Source: Ochotona curzoniae
Lineage: Eukaryota > Chordata > Mammalia > Lagomorpha > Ochotonidae
Reading direction: 5' to 3'
NCBI RefSeq assembly: GCF_017591425.1
Contig: NW_024467120.1
Location: forward strand, 4,650,001 to 4,714,000
Length of the DNA stretch: 64,000 nt
Shown here: piece by piece, positions 48,767-52,125 of the stretch
How the letters are laid out: each line of letters begins with the position of its first letter
Numbering within the stretch: position 1 is the stretch's first letter
Program-made: the position numbers and the translations under genes
Notes under the pieces: generated by a model
Told to the model about the DNA's origin: nothing
The model's database searches: none
What the model saw: the letters and a program-made list of their open reading frames with translations, nothing else

Positions 48767-49104
48767 AGAAAAAGAGAAAAAGAACGGGGGGTGGGGGGGG
48801 GAGCGCGCACTCGTGAAGCCTGGATTTTTGCTTTCCCGCTCCGGGCCCGAGGACAGGAGGATCGGATGGCCCCACGTGGGCGCCGCCCGCCCGGCGTCCA
48901 CTTCCCGTCGGCGGCCCGCAGCGGGCCTGGCCTCCCGCCGCCCCGGGGACCCCCCGTCCACGTGGGGGGACCCGAGTCCCCCCGGACCCTTACCTGATGC
49001 TGCGGTCGCCCCTGCTGGTAAGGCTTCACCGGCCCGTGCTGGCAACGCCGCGTCCGGATCTTGCCGCCACCGCCCCCTCCCATTCCTCCGGCTCCCGAGG
49101 CCAT
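27..49104 (-). CDS. NUP153: NUP153 nucleoporin, exons 1-18 (3' end outside window)
   Basis: Nuclear-basket nucleoporin of the nuclear pore complex. The family anchors the basket, binds importin/exportin receptors through FG repeats, and binds Ran through zinc fingers. Seen here: eighteen exons joined by GT-AG introns give one frame of 1,181 codons plus one base, with no stop. Order of parts: glycine-rich N terminus (1-37), amphipathic segment near 47-59, serine-rich pore-targeting region to about 610, four RanBP2-type zinc fingers (about 660-685, 724-751, 795-822, 852-879), then FG repeats from 886. Exons: 48994-49104, 38102-38327, 25048-25296, 24769-24914, 24554-24682, 19006-19122, 18852-18890, 18711-18764, 16989-17135, 14723-14772, 14359-14488, 13472-13606, 13066-13164, 11678-11762, 9391-9519, 6637-7254, 3051-3242, 27-914. 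Identity rests on residue-by-residue likeness to remembered human NUP153. The gene continues past position 1 with the rest of the FG domain. Confidence 0.97.
1443..1716 (+). mobile_element. CSINE, diverged
   Basis: Head 'ggcagcactgtggtacagtg', middle 'ccatttggctggga', 3' end 'taactctgccttccaaaaat'. Confidence 0.75.
2233..2510 (+). mobile_element. CSINE, diverged
   Basis: 'ggcctgggaaggcaccag', 'gagacctggaataagctcct' and the A-rich end 'aaaacaaataaatc'. Confidence 0.75.
2628..2903 (+). mobile_element. CSINE, diverged
   Basis: 'aattgtggaacagcaggtaa', 'aagatggcccacgt', 'tttcaaataaataac'. It lies 150 bases from exon 17. Confidence 0.75.
3051..3242 (-). CDS. NUP153: NUP153 exon 17 (zinc finger 4, residues 822-885)
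   Basis: The acceptor is ttttag|GAAGTG and the donor CACAG|GTAGGA; 192 bases. A serine/valine-rich linker leads to LGLDKFKKPEGSWDC. The fourth RanBP2-type finger has its cysteines near 856, 859, 870 and 873. The region after the finger (GTQSEFTG) differs from human GTKSGFKG. Confidence 0.96.
3400..3738 (-). mobile_element. CSINE, near full length
   Basis: T-rich start, 'agagagaggaagaacttccg', 'gtgcagggtcccaaggcttt', ending 'gtgctgggccc'. In the same sense as NUP153. Confidence 0.88.
3780..4020 (+). mobile_element. CSINE, diverged
   Basis: 'ggtactgtggcacagctagt', 'agaatggcccaaatgcttgg', 'atggaagatctcaatc'. Confidence 0.7.
4875..5105 (+). mobile_element. CSINE, internally deleted
   Basis: Head 'caaccgttgtggtgtattaa', then it skips to 'ggtgggagaactgaaagaag' and 'gacagaagatctcaagg'. 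Confidence 0.65.
5128..5400 (+). mobile_element. CSINE, diverged
   Basis: 'gtgctggtgctgtgggtaaa', 'gtgggagacctgaatgaacc', tail 'taaataaatctctttaaaa'. Confidence 0.72.
6637..7254 (-). CDS. NUP153: NUP153 exon 16 (zinc fingers 1-3, residues 616-821)
   Basis: A 618-base exon between tgcag|ATTTT and CCAG|GTATGT. It encodes three RanBP2-type zinc fingers, each of form W-x-C-x2-C-x10-C-x2-C: finger 1 cysteines near 664, 667, 678, 681; finger 2 near 728, 731, 742, 745; finger 3 near 799, 802, 813, 816. Each is preceded by a G-F-G-(E/D)-x-(F/L)-K linker. In the family these fingers bind Ran and COPI. All metal ligands are intact. Confidence 0.97.
7695..8010 (+). mobile_element. CSINE remnants
   Basis: Only scattered matches ('ggaagatggcccaaggg', 'atttagggagtgaataaaat'). 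One or two badly decayed copies. Confidence 0.4.
8050..9112 (+). mobile_element. Composite VNTR element, copy A (3' truncated)
   Basis: G-rich units and a distal non-repetitive segment align with copy B. Both contain a 'gggttattg.gggtcgctc.gac' block (8,578 here, 23,538 in B) and a 'gcatgg.ggatatggcag' block (8,946 here, 23,927 in B). Similarity stops after 'gaggtggaccatg' near 9,105, without the A-tailed end. Confidence 0.6.
9391..9519 (-). CDS. NUP153: NUP153 exon 15 (residues 573-615)
   Basis: The acceptor is tacag|CTCAAG and the donor CCCTG|GTAAGA. It reads AQDTTAANSSTSCTKRQGED, then YEGPFRPAKTMKEGSVLDLL. The EGPFRPA/EGSVLD segment matches human almost exactly. Confidence 0.95.
9690..9925 (+). 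mobile_element. CSINE remnant
   Basis: Weak match: 'ggagctgttggaatgcccac', then 'tttggagagtcaattggtga'. Confidence 0.35.
9950..10250 (+). mobile_element. CSINE, diverged
   Basis: 'actggcatcccacatgagta', 'gaggatggcccaaagacctg', 'aacctgcctttccaataag'. Confidence 0.75.
10600..10895 (+). mobile_element. CSINE, diverged
   Basis: 'ggccagtgctgtagtattac', 'gtggacggtccaggtgcctg', 'aactctgcctttcaagtag'. Confidence 0.72.
11678..11762 (-). CDS. NUP153: NUP153 exon 14 (residues 545-572)
   Basis: The acceptor is tgcag|ATTGG and the donor TTCTG|GTAAGT; 85 bases, ending one base into a codon. It reads IGFTFSVPIAKTELTGSSNA, then SESIISSS. The FTFSVP motif is shared with human. Confidence 0.94.
11840..12340 (+). 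mobile_element. Composite VNTR element, fragment E (3' portion)
   Basis: It resembles the distal part of copies B and C (acaactcagaactatcaaaa, then cacatcggggtctc) but lacks the VNTR units. The outer limits are uncertain. Confidence 0.4.
12350..12655 (+). mobile_element. CSINE, diverged
   Basis: 'ggctggtgttgcacaatggc', 'ttggtgttaaaccagcaaat', 'ccctttcaaataaagg'. Confidence 0.68.
13066..13164 (-). CDS. NUP153: NUP153 exon 13 (residues 512-544)
   Basis: The acceptor is actag|GTAC and the donor TCATCT|GTAAGT; 33 codons. It reads VQMTSSSNTGSPIFRFSSPI, then IKSTEADILPPSS. It is conserved against human apart from conservative changes. Confidence 0.95.
13165..14358 (-). other. NUP153 introns 11 and 12 with exon 12 between
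   Basis: Intron 12 (13,165-13,471) and intron 11 (13,607-14,358) are AT-rich and free of recognisable SINEs. An A-rich/CA-rich patch lies near 14,035-14,050. No further gene or RNA signal was seen. Confidence 0.7.
13472..13606 (-). CDS. NUP153: NUP153 exon 12 (residues 467-511)
   Basis: The acceptor is tttag|GAAATG and the donor AACAAG|GTACAA; 45 codons. It reads EMELPVLPKISLPITSSSLP, then VFNFSPPV and SSQSLTNK. It is serine/proline-rich with NFS motifs, typical of the linker before the zinc fingers. Confidence 0.95.
14359..14488 (-). CDS. NUP153: NUP153 exon 11 (residues 423-466)
   Basis: The acceptor is gctag|TGGG, completing an AGT serine codon; the donor is GAAGAG|GTAGGC. It reads SGFSYPNFGVPAANGLSPAV, then GGGGKMRRERTHFAASKPPEEEE. 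It contains a glycine run and a basic patch (KMRRER). Confidence 0.95.
14723..14772 (-). CDS. NUP153: NUP153 exon 10 (residues 407-422, mini-exon)
   Basis: A 50-base exon between cctag|ACTGG and GAAAG|GTAATG, reading TGCENNMTSGQNEERE plus two bases. It corresponds to human TGYEKNMTPGQNREQRE. It is too short to show as an ORF. Confidence 0.93.
15068..15380 (+). mobile_element. CSINE, moderately diverged
   Basis: 'aggctggtacagtagcaggt', 'gtgggtgctggtttgattcc' (B-box region), 'tgcctttcaaataactg' and an A tail. Confidence 0.82.
15570..15700 (+). mobile_element. CSINE, 5' truncated
   Basis: Only the 3' part: 'tttggcttcagactggccca', 'agcggatggaagagtct', 'tctttcaagtaatg'. Confidence 0.6.
15766..16084 (+). 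mobile_element. CSINE
   Basis: 'ctgatggcctgggaaagcag', 'cagccatttggggagtgaaa', 'cctttccaataaaaataag'. First of three head-to-tail copies. Confidence 0.82.
16097..16370 (+). mobile_element. CSINE
   Basis: 'gggaccagcaccgtggcaca', 'atgccatttggacagtgaat', 'gcctttcaaataaataag'. The next copy sits in its tail. Confidence 0.82.
16371..16708 (+). mobile_element. CSINE, near full length
   Basis: 'gggcccggccctatggcctt', 'gaagatattcttctct', 'ccaataaaaataaataaatc' and an A12 tail. It was inserted into the tail of the preceding copy. Confidence 0.92.
16989..17135 (-). CDS. NUP153: NUP153 exon 9 (residues 358-406)
   Basis: The acceptor is gtaag|GTG and the donor AGT|GTGAGT; 49 codons. It reads VDSQYPPVQRLMTPKPISIA, then YFKPSLTMSGELRKSNQRID. 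The VQRLMTPKP segment is strongly conserved. ACA|GTGTGA would be an alternative donor three bases earlier, but AGT|GTGAGT is stronger. Confidence 0.95.
17313..17331 (+). repeat. (GT)n(AT)n short tract
   Basis: Six GT units run directly into TA units in intron 8. Confidence 0.8.
18108..18400 (+). mobile_element. CSINE, old
   Basis: 'gtacagtgggttaaactgtg', 'gcactggtttaagccctggc', 'cttttaaataagcaaacc'. Confidence 0.62.
18711..18764 (-). CDS. NUP153: NUP153 exon 8 (residues 340-357)
   Basis: A 54-base exon between tttag|CCTC and AAAAG|GTAAGA, reading PLDRSGLIISDHQAKSQK. It lies 87 bases downstream (in transcript sense) of exon 7. It is called by phase continuity and match to the family. Confidence 0.93.
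18852..18890 (-). CDS. NUP153: NUP153 exon 7 (residues 327-339, mini-exon)
   Basis: A 39-base exon between aacag|GATGC and TTCT|GTAAGT, reading DAKRIPSVSSFNS. The human equivalent, as I remember it, is 15 codons (DAKRIPSIVSSPLNS), so two codons are missing here without breaking the frame. It is too short to stand out as an ORF; it is called from splice sites, phase and sequence match. Confidence 0.93.
19006..19122 (-). CDS. NUP153: NUP153 exon 6 (residues 288-326)
   Basis: The acceptor is ttgtag|GCT and the donor CTTGCT|GTAAGT; 39 whole codons. It reads APVRRQMKAKQLNSQSYGVT through RRILQSLEKMSSPLA. The basic, leucine-containing helix (ARRILQSLEKMSSPLA) is the most conserved part of this domain. 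Confidence 0.96.
20005..20325 (-). mobile_element. CSINE, diverged
   Basis: 'tatttatgtatttatttgaa', 'acctccccaaatgacc', 'gaagtggagcagccagggct'. Confidence 0.72.
20335..20540 (-). mobile_element. CSINE, partial
   Basis: 'ttcatttatttaccttaatg', 'ggtttactctccaggaccg', then it decays. Confidence 0.55.
20551..20838 (+). mobile_element. CSINE, diverged
   Basis: 'catcctggtgtagcaagcta', 'caaatggggagtgaaccagt', A-rich tail. Confidence 0.72.
20845..21290 (+). mobile_element. Old L1 fragment
   Basis: A degraded L1-like 3' order: 'aaccaaaaccacaatg', then 'caatccaactcctaagtatt' with 'acccaagag', then 'tgtaatttgtacctcaata'. It lies between two CSINEs. Confidence 0.55.
21295..21632 (+). mobile_element. 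CSINE
   Basis: 'ggccagccaatatgatggct', 'ggactggaaaagcagtggag', 'ccacttggggagtgaaccaa'. Its tail abuts composite copy B. Confidence 0.85.
21633..24374 (+). mobile_element. Composite VNTR element, copy B (longest, poly(A)-tailed)
   Basis: About 2.7 kb of G-rich, degenerate tandem units of roughly 60 bases (cores such as ggctgcagcacccactgg and ggtgggccaggc). It is followed by about 600 bases of non-repetitive sequence, then an A-run, a conserved 3' segment beginning gaacgtggaaat, an AATAAA at 24,349-24,354 and a poly(A) run to 24,374. The poly(A) end marks it as a retrotransposed unit on the plus strand, antisense to NUP153. The start boundary, against a CSINE tail, is approximate. I know no named family with this sequence. 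Confidence 0.7.
24554..24682 (-). CDS. NUP153: NUP153 exon 5 (residues 245-287)
   Basis: The acceptor is gtgcag|TCATTT and the donor ATCAG|GTTGGT; 43 whole codons. It reads SFGNSSVLKTSQLGDSPFYP through GGAAAAVRQSKQQHTPYQ, matching the family closely. Confidence 0.96.
24769..24914 (-). CDS. NUP153: NUP153 exon 4 (residues 196-244)
   Basis: The acceptor is ttcag|AC and the donor CCCT|GTGAGT; 146 bases, ending in phase 0. It reads DIAVSKNTSLPPLWSPEAQ and on to FNLSAFGTLSP. There is a small insertion (SHSHS) relative to the human sequence I remember. Only 133 bases separate it from exon 3 and 86 from exon 5. Confidence 0.96.
25048..25296 (-). CDS. NUP153: NUP153 exon 3 (residues 113-195)
   Basis: The acceptor is tccaag|AA, completing a GAA codon with the last base of exon 2; the donor is AAAG|GTATTA. 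It reads EPSTTGTASNYPDVLTRPSL and continues to FSSRASDK, nearly identical to human. It is part of the serine-rich N-terminal domain that binds the Nup107 complex and lamins in other vertebrates. Confidence 0.96.
25580..25865 (+). mobile_element. CSINE, diverged
   Basis: 'ttggtccagcaattgacaca', 'tgcatttgggcagtgaacca', 'tctgtctttcaaac'. Confidence 0.7.
26120..26440 (+). mobile_element. CSINE
   Basis: 'atcccatatgggtgccggtt', 'gtggcctgggaaagcagagg', 'atctgcctttctaatc'. Confidence 0.85.
27000..27240 (-). mobile_element. CSINE, old partial
   Basis: 'tctgacggttcattccctaa', 'aggtctcctgcagag', ending near 'aagccaaacatgtgctctc'. Confidence 0.55.
27285..27530 (+). mobile_element. CSINE
   Basis: 'atcccatatgggtgccaatg', 'gatggcctgggaaagcagtg', 'gaaagatctctgtcctcc'. 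Confidence 0.78.
27585..27885 (-). mobile_element. CSINE, diverged
   Basis: 'gctggtttgctctccagatg', 'acttgggccatccttcacag', ending 'ccacaatgccagccc'. Confidence 0.75.
27900..28195 (-). mobile_element. CSINE
   Basis: 'tttttatttgaaaggcagag', 'ttggctcactccccaaatga', ending 'ccacaccagcccc'. Confidence 0.82.
28590..28810 (-). mobile_element. CSINE, internally deleted
   Basis: 'cttattttatttgaggttga', 'gttcagtccccaaataattg', 'cagctgagacttgaacc'. Confidence 0.62.
29075..29285 (+). mobile_element. CSINE, internally deleted
   Basis: 'gtctagacactgcgttccgc', 'gcatttggggaatgaaccag', then an A/G-rich tail (aaagagagaaag). Confidence 0.62.
30240..30990 (+). mobile_element. Old L1 ORF2 3' fragment interrupted by a CSINE
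   Basis: It carries the L1 signature order: 'ctgctggaaatgcaaaatg' with an A-rich run, 'cttttgggtatatgcc', 'attcacaacaaccaaaaggtgg', then after a CSINE (30,522-30,827) 'acatgctacaatatgaatga'. Non-functional and older than the SINE it hosts. Confidence 0.7.
30522..30827 (+). mobile_element. CSINE inside an old L1
   Basis: 'gcccggcacaatggctcagt', 'tacttggggagtgaaaccag', 'gcctttccaataaaaacaaa', A tail. Confidence 0.85.
33185..33440 (+). mobile_element. CSINE, 5' truncated, inside composite copy C
   Basis: 'aaggcctgggaaagcaacag', 'aactggggaatgaaccagcg', 'tctctccaataaaag'. Confidence 0.8.
33586..33805 (+). mobile_element. CSINE, 3' truncated, inside composite copy C
   Basis: 'gggcctggtgtgagcgtagt', 'cctgggaaagcagtcgagga'. 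It stops after 'ggctcagctccaac', where composite sequence resumes. Confidence 0.8.
34060..34500 (+). mobile_element. LTR-like sequence (probable solo LTR of an endogenous retrovirus)
   Basis: It has the layout of a retroviral LTR: a TATA-like 'gtataaagtgcccag' near 34,367, an AGTAAA-type polyadenylation signal about 20 bases on, a T-rich stretch and 'tttgcatcccctgtg'. No gag/pol/env sequence lies beside it and no second LTR was found, so a solo LTR or fragment is most likely. Ends are uncertain and the family is not recognised. Confidence 0.45.
35955..36285 (+). mobile_element. CSINE inside an old L1
   Basis: 'ggcatttgtagggcagcagg', 'tagactggaaaggcagaaaa', 'cattcccaataaaac'. Confidence 0.72.
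36398..36645 (+). mobile_element. CSINE inside an old L1
   Basis: 'gcagggtgaatcagcacgct', 'cctgggagagcagacggtag', 'tacctttcaaataaataag'. Confidence 0.72.
36822..37138 (+). mobile_element. CSINE inside an old L1, near full length
   Basis: 'ggtccggtgcaataacatag', 'atcccatatgggcgtcggtt', 'cataaaaataaataaatc' and a poly(A) tail. Confidence 0.88.
37280..37440 (-). mobile_element. CSINE tail fragments
   Basis: Two tail ends ('tatttatttttattggaaag', then 'tttttattggacagatcag') followed by 'ctgcttttccaataaaaag' in the opposite sense. A small rearranged cluster. Confidence 0.5.
37660..37860 (-). mobile_element. CSINE, partial
   Basis: 'cacgctcccaaaagccacaa', 'atcctccactgcttttccag', 'gagcagggagtggatctgaa'. 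Confidence 0.55.
38102..38327 (-). CDS. NUP153: NUP153 exon 2 (residues 38-112, amphipathic helix)
   Basis: The acceptor is aacag|GGC and the donor GAAG|GTAAGT; 226 bases, ending one base into a codon. It encodes the segment VKNIVPGWLQRYF near residues 47-59, an amphipathic stretch that in vertebrate Nup153 contributes to inner nuclear membrane contact (family knowledge). The acidic, polar tail diverges from human at several sites (for example ANTSGVPHWPEN), as expected for this fast-evolving region. Confidence 0.96.
39110..39320 (+). mobile_element. CSINE, internally deleted
   Basis: 'gagctggcacactggcttaa', 'gaaggatggcccgaggcctt', 'cacttagggagtgaacag'. Confidence 0.65.
39320..39475 (-). mobile_element. 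CSINE, partial
   Basis: 'aaagatcttccatccattgg', 'tgaagggtccaaggctttgg'. Confidence 0.6.
39505..39595 (+). mobile_element. L1 3'-terminal fragment
   Basis: A short match to the 3' end of the L1 at 63.7 kb: a G-rich run, then tcagagcctatggaactgt and an AT-rich tail (aaatttaattaattg). Confidence 0.55.
39604..39855 (+). mobile_element. CSINE, internally deleted
   Basis: 'ggcacagcacagtagcctag', then straight to 'agctccctgcttgtggcctg', 'cagcttggggagtgaataaa'. Confidence 0.75.
40105..40410 (+). mobile_element. CSINE, diverged
   Basis: 'agccagctacatagcacact', 'ccattggggcgcaagttcca', 'ctctgtctttcaaacgag'. Confidence 0.7.
41130..41440 (-). mobile_element. CSINE, diverged
   Basis: 'ttttcttgaaagggtagact', 'gtctcccacactggtgcaga', 'agggagctgcactggatggg'. 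Confidence 0.75.
41578..41872 (+). mobile_element. CSINE
   Basis: 'gggcctggtgcaatggctca', 'aagcagtggaggacggccca', 'ttcccaataaaatag'. The next copy sits in its tail. Confidence 0.82.
41876..42207 (+). mobile_element. CSINE, full length
   Basis: 'gggcccggcggtgtggccta', 'atcccatatgggcaccggtt', 'gaagatcttcctctctgtct', 'tttccaataaataaataa' and an A tail. One of the least diverged copies. Confidence 0.93.
42390..42665 (-). mobile_element. CSINE, diverged
   Basis: 'cagttcactccccaagtggc', 'gacttgggccatcgtcccct', ending 'catcacgccagcccc'. Confidence 0.78.
42793..42945 (+). mobile_element. CSINE, heavily deleted
   Basis: 'gacccagcacacatgctaca', then 'gtatgaaccagtggatgg' and 'tctttcaaatgcatac'. Confidence 0.5.
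43186..43470 (+). mobile_element. CSINE, diverged
   Basis: 'gtgggcgttgtgtcacaaca', 'gggccatttggggagtgaag', then 'ctgtgtctgtggctctcg'. Confidence 0.7.
43550..43810 (-). mobile_element. CSINE, old
   Basis: 'agctggattactccccatgc', 'ccttgggccatcgtcctgcc', 'gcaggagctggaagcagagg'. Confidence 0.5.
44010..44165 (+). mobile_element. CSINE, 3' truncated
   Basis: 'gggccgagcacacaggctcc', 'ctggcctgggaaagcagtag', then cut by the next copy at 44,166. Confidence 0.8.
44166..44475 (+). mobile_element. CSINE, near full length
   Basis: 'gggacccagcactgtagcct', 'atcccatatgagtgccagct', 'ccaataaaaataaataaatc' and a poly(A) tail. Confidence 0.92.
44599..46077 (+). mobile_element. Composite VNTR element, copy D (with target-site duplication)
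   Basis: A 1.48-kb unit flanked by the 14-base direct repeat aatctgactttgag at 44,585-44,598 and 46,078-46,091. Its 3' end (gaatgtggaaat ... atcaaaataaaag ... tacaaaaaa) matches the 3' end of copy B. Its VNTR units follow the same order as copies B and C; relative to B it lacks about 1.3 kb before the 3' segment. The flanking duplication plus A-rich tail supports L1-type insertion as one piece. The first 180 bases are a non-repetitive 5' part. Confidence 0.75.
46270..46455 (+). mobile_element. DNA-transposon-like fossil
   Basis: 'ggtctatgggtcaaatttag', 'aatttttacattt', then 'gtccctttacaagaaaaacg' resemble an old non-autonomous mammalian DNA transposon whose ends read 'gggccaaat' and 'ccctttacagaaaa'. 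I cannot name the family safely. Confidence 0.4.
48994..49104 (-). CDS. NUP153: NUP153 exon 1 (start codon, residues 1-37)
   Basis: Starts at ATG 49104-49102 in a strong Kozak context (GCCATGG) and reads MASGAGGMGGGGGGKIRTRR, then on to a GRPQHQ end. The donor after 48994 is CAG|GTAAGG and the phase is 0. The frame stays open upstream to 49290, but that end starts at GTG, so the ATG is the start. The poly-glycine run followed by a basic stretch matches the known N terminus of the family. Confidence 0.95.
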
Positions 49105-49461
49105 GGCGGAGCCCCGGCCGCCTTTCCCGCTCTCGGGGCGGGTCAGGGGAGGGCGAGAGGCGGCCCCGCCTGCCGGGCGCCCCCCTCCCGCACCGCCCGG
49201 CCCCGGTCCGACACCGCGGGGCGGCCCTCCCTCCCCCCGGGAAGCGCGAGGCCCGGCCCCGCAGCGGCCTCCCGCCTCTGTGGATGTCACAGTCTCTATG
49301 GAGATCGGGCCGCCGAGAACGCCGCGCGCGGCCGCGGGCGTCGCCGAGGCCTAGGCAGAACGCCGGCGGCCCGAGGTTCTCCTTCCGTCAGCCCGCCGGG
49401 CGCTGCCGCAGTCGGAGCCGCCGCCGCTCGCCTCCCCCTCCCGTCGGCGCACAGGGCCCGC

Positions 49462-49512
49462 CCCGCCGGCGTCGGCGTCGGCGGCCGCGTCGTCGTCGTA
49501 GTCGTCCGGGTC
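49462..49512. repeat. CG-rich trinucleotide repeat in promoter/5'UTR
   Basis: A run of gtcggc/gtcgtc triplets (read as GAC/GCC on the NUP153 strand). It may fall in the 5'UTR or just upstream, and is prone to length variation. Confidence 0.7.
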
Positions 49513-49686
49513 GCCCGCAGTCGCCGCCGCCGTTGCGCCTATTGCCGCTCCTCAGGCCGCGGTCGCGAGCCAGGACGCCGTCATTCGTCAGCGCCCGACG
49601 CGCCTGCATCATGACGCTGCGACCCCAGGTGACGGCAGAGAGGAAGGGAAGGGCCGCTGGAGCCCGCGCGCTGGGCCGCGCGGCCC

Positions 49687-49701
49687 GCTGGGAAACGTAG
49701 T
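49687..49701 (-). promoter_or_regulatory. ZNF143/SBS-like promoter motif
   Basis: The minus strand reads ACTACGTTTCCCAGC, close to the known ACTACAnnTCCCA core of ZNF143 (Staf) sites, which sit in many bidirectional CpG promoters. Its place at the upstream edge of the CpG island fits. This is a motif match only. Confidence 0.55.
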
Positions 49702-49768
49702 TCAACGGAGAACGGAACAGGAAGACGGCGGTTGGAGCAAACCGAAGGAGGGCGAGACGGGCGGCGCG

Positions 49769-49776
49769 TGACGTGA
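49769..49776 (+). promoter_or_regulatory. CRE/ATF-like site
   Basis: TGACGTGA, a one-mismatch CREB/ATF octamer, lies at the outer edge of the CpG island. It is weak evidence on its own but commonly found in such promoters. Confidence 0.35.
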
Positions 49777-50039
49777 AGCCGGAGGAGTTGGTGCGGTGTT
49801 TTTTTCTTTCTTTTTTGGCTGCCCTTGGCTGTAAATTTAGACTCCGAGAGAGGCATGGCACATTAAAAATACTAACCTCCTCCCACACACAGGACTTAAT
49901 GGATCGCATAAAAGAAGTGGGAGCTGGTTGAAAACAAAAAATAGTGTCCGTGATCGTTGGGCCTAAAATATAATTAGCCACCCTCATTCACTTGGCGTTA
50001 GACATCATATAACGGGTGTGTTTTCTGTCAAACGCACAG

Positions 50040-50130
50040 GGTTGTCCCTGTGTGACCTTGAATAACCCAAAACTTTCTAAGCCTTAGCTTCCTCTTCTAT
50101 AAAAACGGAAGCATTCAGATCTGGCCTTGT
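50040..50130 (+). mobile_element. MIR SINE fragment
   Basis: A weaker MIR core: 'tgtgtgaccttgaataaccc', then 'agccttagcttcctcttcta'. Confidence 0.65.
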
Positions 50131-50554
50131 AGCGCTGTTGTGAGAAACAGACACACTCAGCCAAGTGTGTTTCCGGGTATGAAAGAAACGCATTTGCTGA
50201 TTACGGTCTTGAGCTATGGAGTCAACTTTACAGAGACATATATGTGCTTCAAATAGAAGGTACTAAGAAAGTAAGTGCACTGGTCTCAAAGATTGAATGC
50301 CCAAGCCAGGAACTGACCGGAAGTCCTCTTCTTCCGCCCACCTAAGTGTCCAGAAAACATGTGGGCAGCACGAGGACCCAGACCTGGACAGTCAGGAAAC
50401 AGGTGGGCACCATGAGGACCCAGACCTAGATCTATAACCCACTGTTTTGTCAAGAGTTGAAACCAGTATCCCAATGGTTAGAGAGGAAAAAAAATCTATT
50501 GCGAGAAGCAGGCTTAATGTTGTATTTGAGACAATTATTTTACAGCTTACCATA

Positions 50555-50720
50555 ACTTTGAAGCCAAAGTTAAATCACTTACTAGCTGTGTAGCCTTGGG
50601 GAAGTTACTGATCCTCTTTCTTAGCTTCAGTTTCCTCATCTGTAAATGAATGAATGGATATTTACCTATACACCTTTATAACAGGGGAGTGGTTCTGGTG
50701 AAAGGATTAAACACTTAGGT
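50555..50720 (+). mobile_element. MIR SINE fragment
   Basis: It contains the MIR core order: 'tagctgtgtagccttgggg', 'aagttactgatcctc', 'cagtttcctcatctgtaaa'. An ancient mammalian SINE. Confidence 0.85.
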
Positions 50721-51824
50721 GACATCTAATACCACCCAGCCCTCCAGTGCTAGCTATGAACTCAGGACTTTTAGGCCATCTCCACCACCAAACTGTATCA
50801 TTCAGTTTACTATTTTAATCATAGACATGAACTTCTTATGGGACCTTGGCACTTGTGTCCATCAGGAATCATCACACAAACACACAGCAAATGACTTTGG
50901 GTGGCACCTCTGGCCCTAACCACCCATACAACTTGCCAAACGAGATTAATGGACTCCCTCCTCTGCCCCCGGTGCTTGCATTATATTATGTCCTGTTCCA
51001 GTGCCAAGTGCCCACTCAGTTCTCCCCCTAGAGCAGCTCATCCTTCCTCCATACAGGGGCTTTTCTCTGCTTGTCTCTGTGCCTCCCACAGGCAATCCCA
51101 GCCTTTGACAATTCTAAACTCGGTATTTTGACAAGCAAAGTCAAATACCACCTACAAGCTAATTCGCAGGGAAGATATAGACCCAAATCTCTTCTGGGGC
51201 GTTCCTTGTCATCCTATTGGACAGTGCACCTGACCATACTTCCTAGACCAATCCTCTCTTGGACTCTGAGGAGGTGTGGGACAGCCTTCAGAGCCGACCT
51301 TTGAAGGGAAGCCACAGGCGAAAGAATGGGGCCATACAGACAAAGCATCAGCAGAGAACTTTGCTGAGATTTGAGATGTGAGAAAACTCTTTGCTCTTCT
51401 TAGCCTTTCTCTCAATTGTTTACTCCATTTCACAATTATTTTATTCCTTTGGAGTAAAACCTTTGAGGGAACCTTAATACATTAGTCCCACATTCACTGG
51501 ACAGTTGTACAGGTCTGAAAATAAAGGAACAAGAGAGAAGGACCTTTTGCATCAAGCTTGGACCCAGTCTTTTCAGTCAAACTAGTGGTGTACTAGACTA
51601 TATCTCAAGTCATGAGAAGTTGTTTTTCACTCCATTATCTAGGGTTCCCCACCTCCCCCCAAAGAAACTTCTATATCTTTCCACGTGTGAGAAGGTAATT
51701 ATATACCTATTATAAATTATCAAAAAGGTAAGATACTGATCCTTACCTGTTAGATAACAAATGTCCATTAACAGAAAATGAAATACAGTTTAGTTAAAGG
51801 CCAACCTGAATTGAAAAATAGTCC

Positions 51825-52125
51825 TTGCAGGGCAGAGGAGTGGCAATTCTATAGAAAGGTTAGGAAAGCCATCACCCACAAGGCCAGTGTCCCAAACAGT
51901 CTAGGAAAACCAGAAAATGGCCCAGGTACACAGACTCCTGCCCCCACATGGGAGACCTGGAGTTACTAACTCCGACTTCGTAATGACCCAGCTTTTTGGC
52001 CTCTGCAACCAGCTAAGAACTGAACCAGCAGATGTAAGATTCATATTCTCTCTCTCTCTTTCTCTTTTTCTTCCCTTTCCCCCATACCTCTGCTTTTCAA
52101 ATTAATACTTAATAAAACAGACTAA
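51825..52125 (+). mobile_element. CSINE, old
   Basis: 'aaaatggcccaggtacacag', 'acatgggagacctggagtta', 'tctgcttttcaaattaat'. Confidence 0.6.

Larger units (their letters stand above)
38328..48993 (-). other. NUP153 intron 1 (10.7 kb)
   Basis: It contains thirteen or more CSINE copies between 39.1 and 44.5 kb, an L1 3'-end fragment near 39.5 kb, composite VNTR element D (44.6-46.1 kb) and a DNA-transposon-like fossil near 46.3 kb. I recognise nothing in 38,328-39,100, 40,411-41,120 or 46,460-48,700. Near the exon 1 end, a poly(A) run at about 48,737-48,763 on the plus strand precedes the CpG island. Confidence 0.85.
48830..49690. other. CpG island
   Basis: Dense CG dinucleotides (for example ccgccgttgcgcc, gccgcgcgcggccgcgg) and very high GC content contrast with the AT-rich introns around it. 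It spans exon 1, the start of intron 1 and the promoter. The long ORFs on both strands here are a by-product of having few stop codons in GC-rich DNA. Confidence 0.9.
49105..49720 (-). promoter_or_regulatory. NUP153: NUP153 5'UTR and CpG-island promoter (approximate)
   Basis: The region immediately upstream of the NUP153 ATG is extremely GC- and CpG-rich and TATA-less, as expected for a housekeeping promoter. The transcription start cannot be fixed from sequence; by analogy with the short human 5'UTR it should lie some 200-400 bases upstream of 49104. No ATG interrupts the sequence close to the start codon on the minus strand. Confidence 0.75.

Noticed and set aside
49105..49290. N-terminal extension of NUP153 in frame upstream of the ATG
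   Set aside because: The open frame begins at GTG, has no ATG, and the ATG at 49,104 has a strong Kozak context and matches the known N terminus.
48813..49700. Plus-strand 295-codon ORF and other long ORFs in the CpG island
   Set aside because: Arginine/proline-rich translations typical of GC-rich DNA with few stop codons; no domain, and they overlap NUP153 exon 1 and its promoter.
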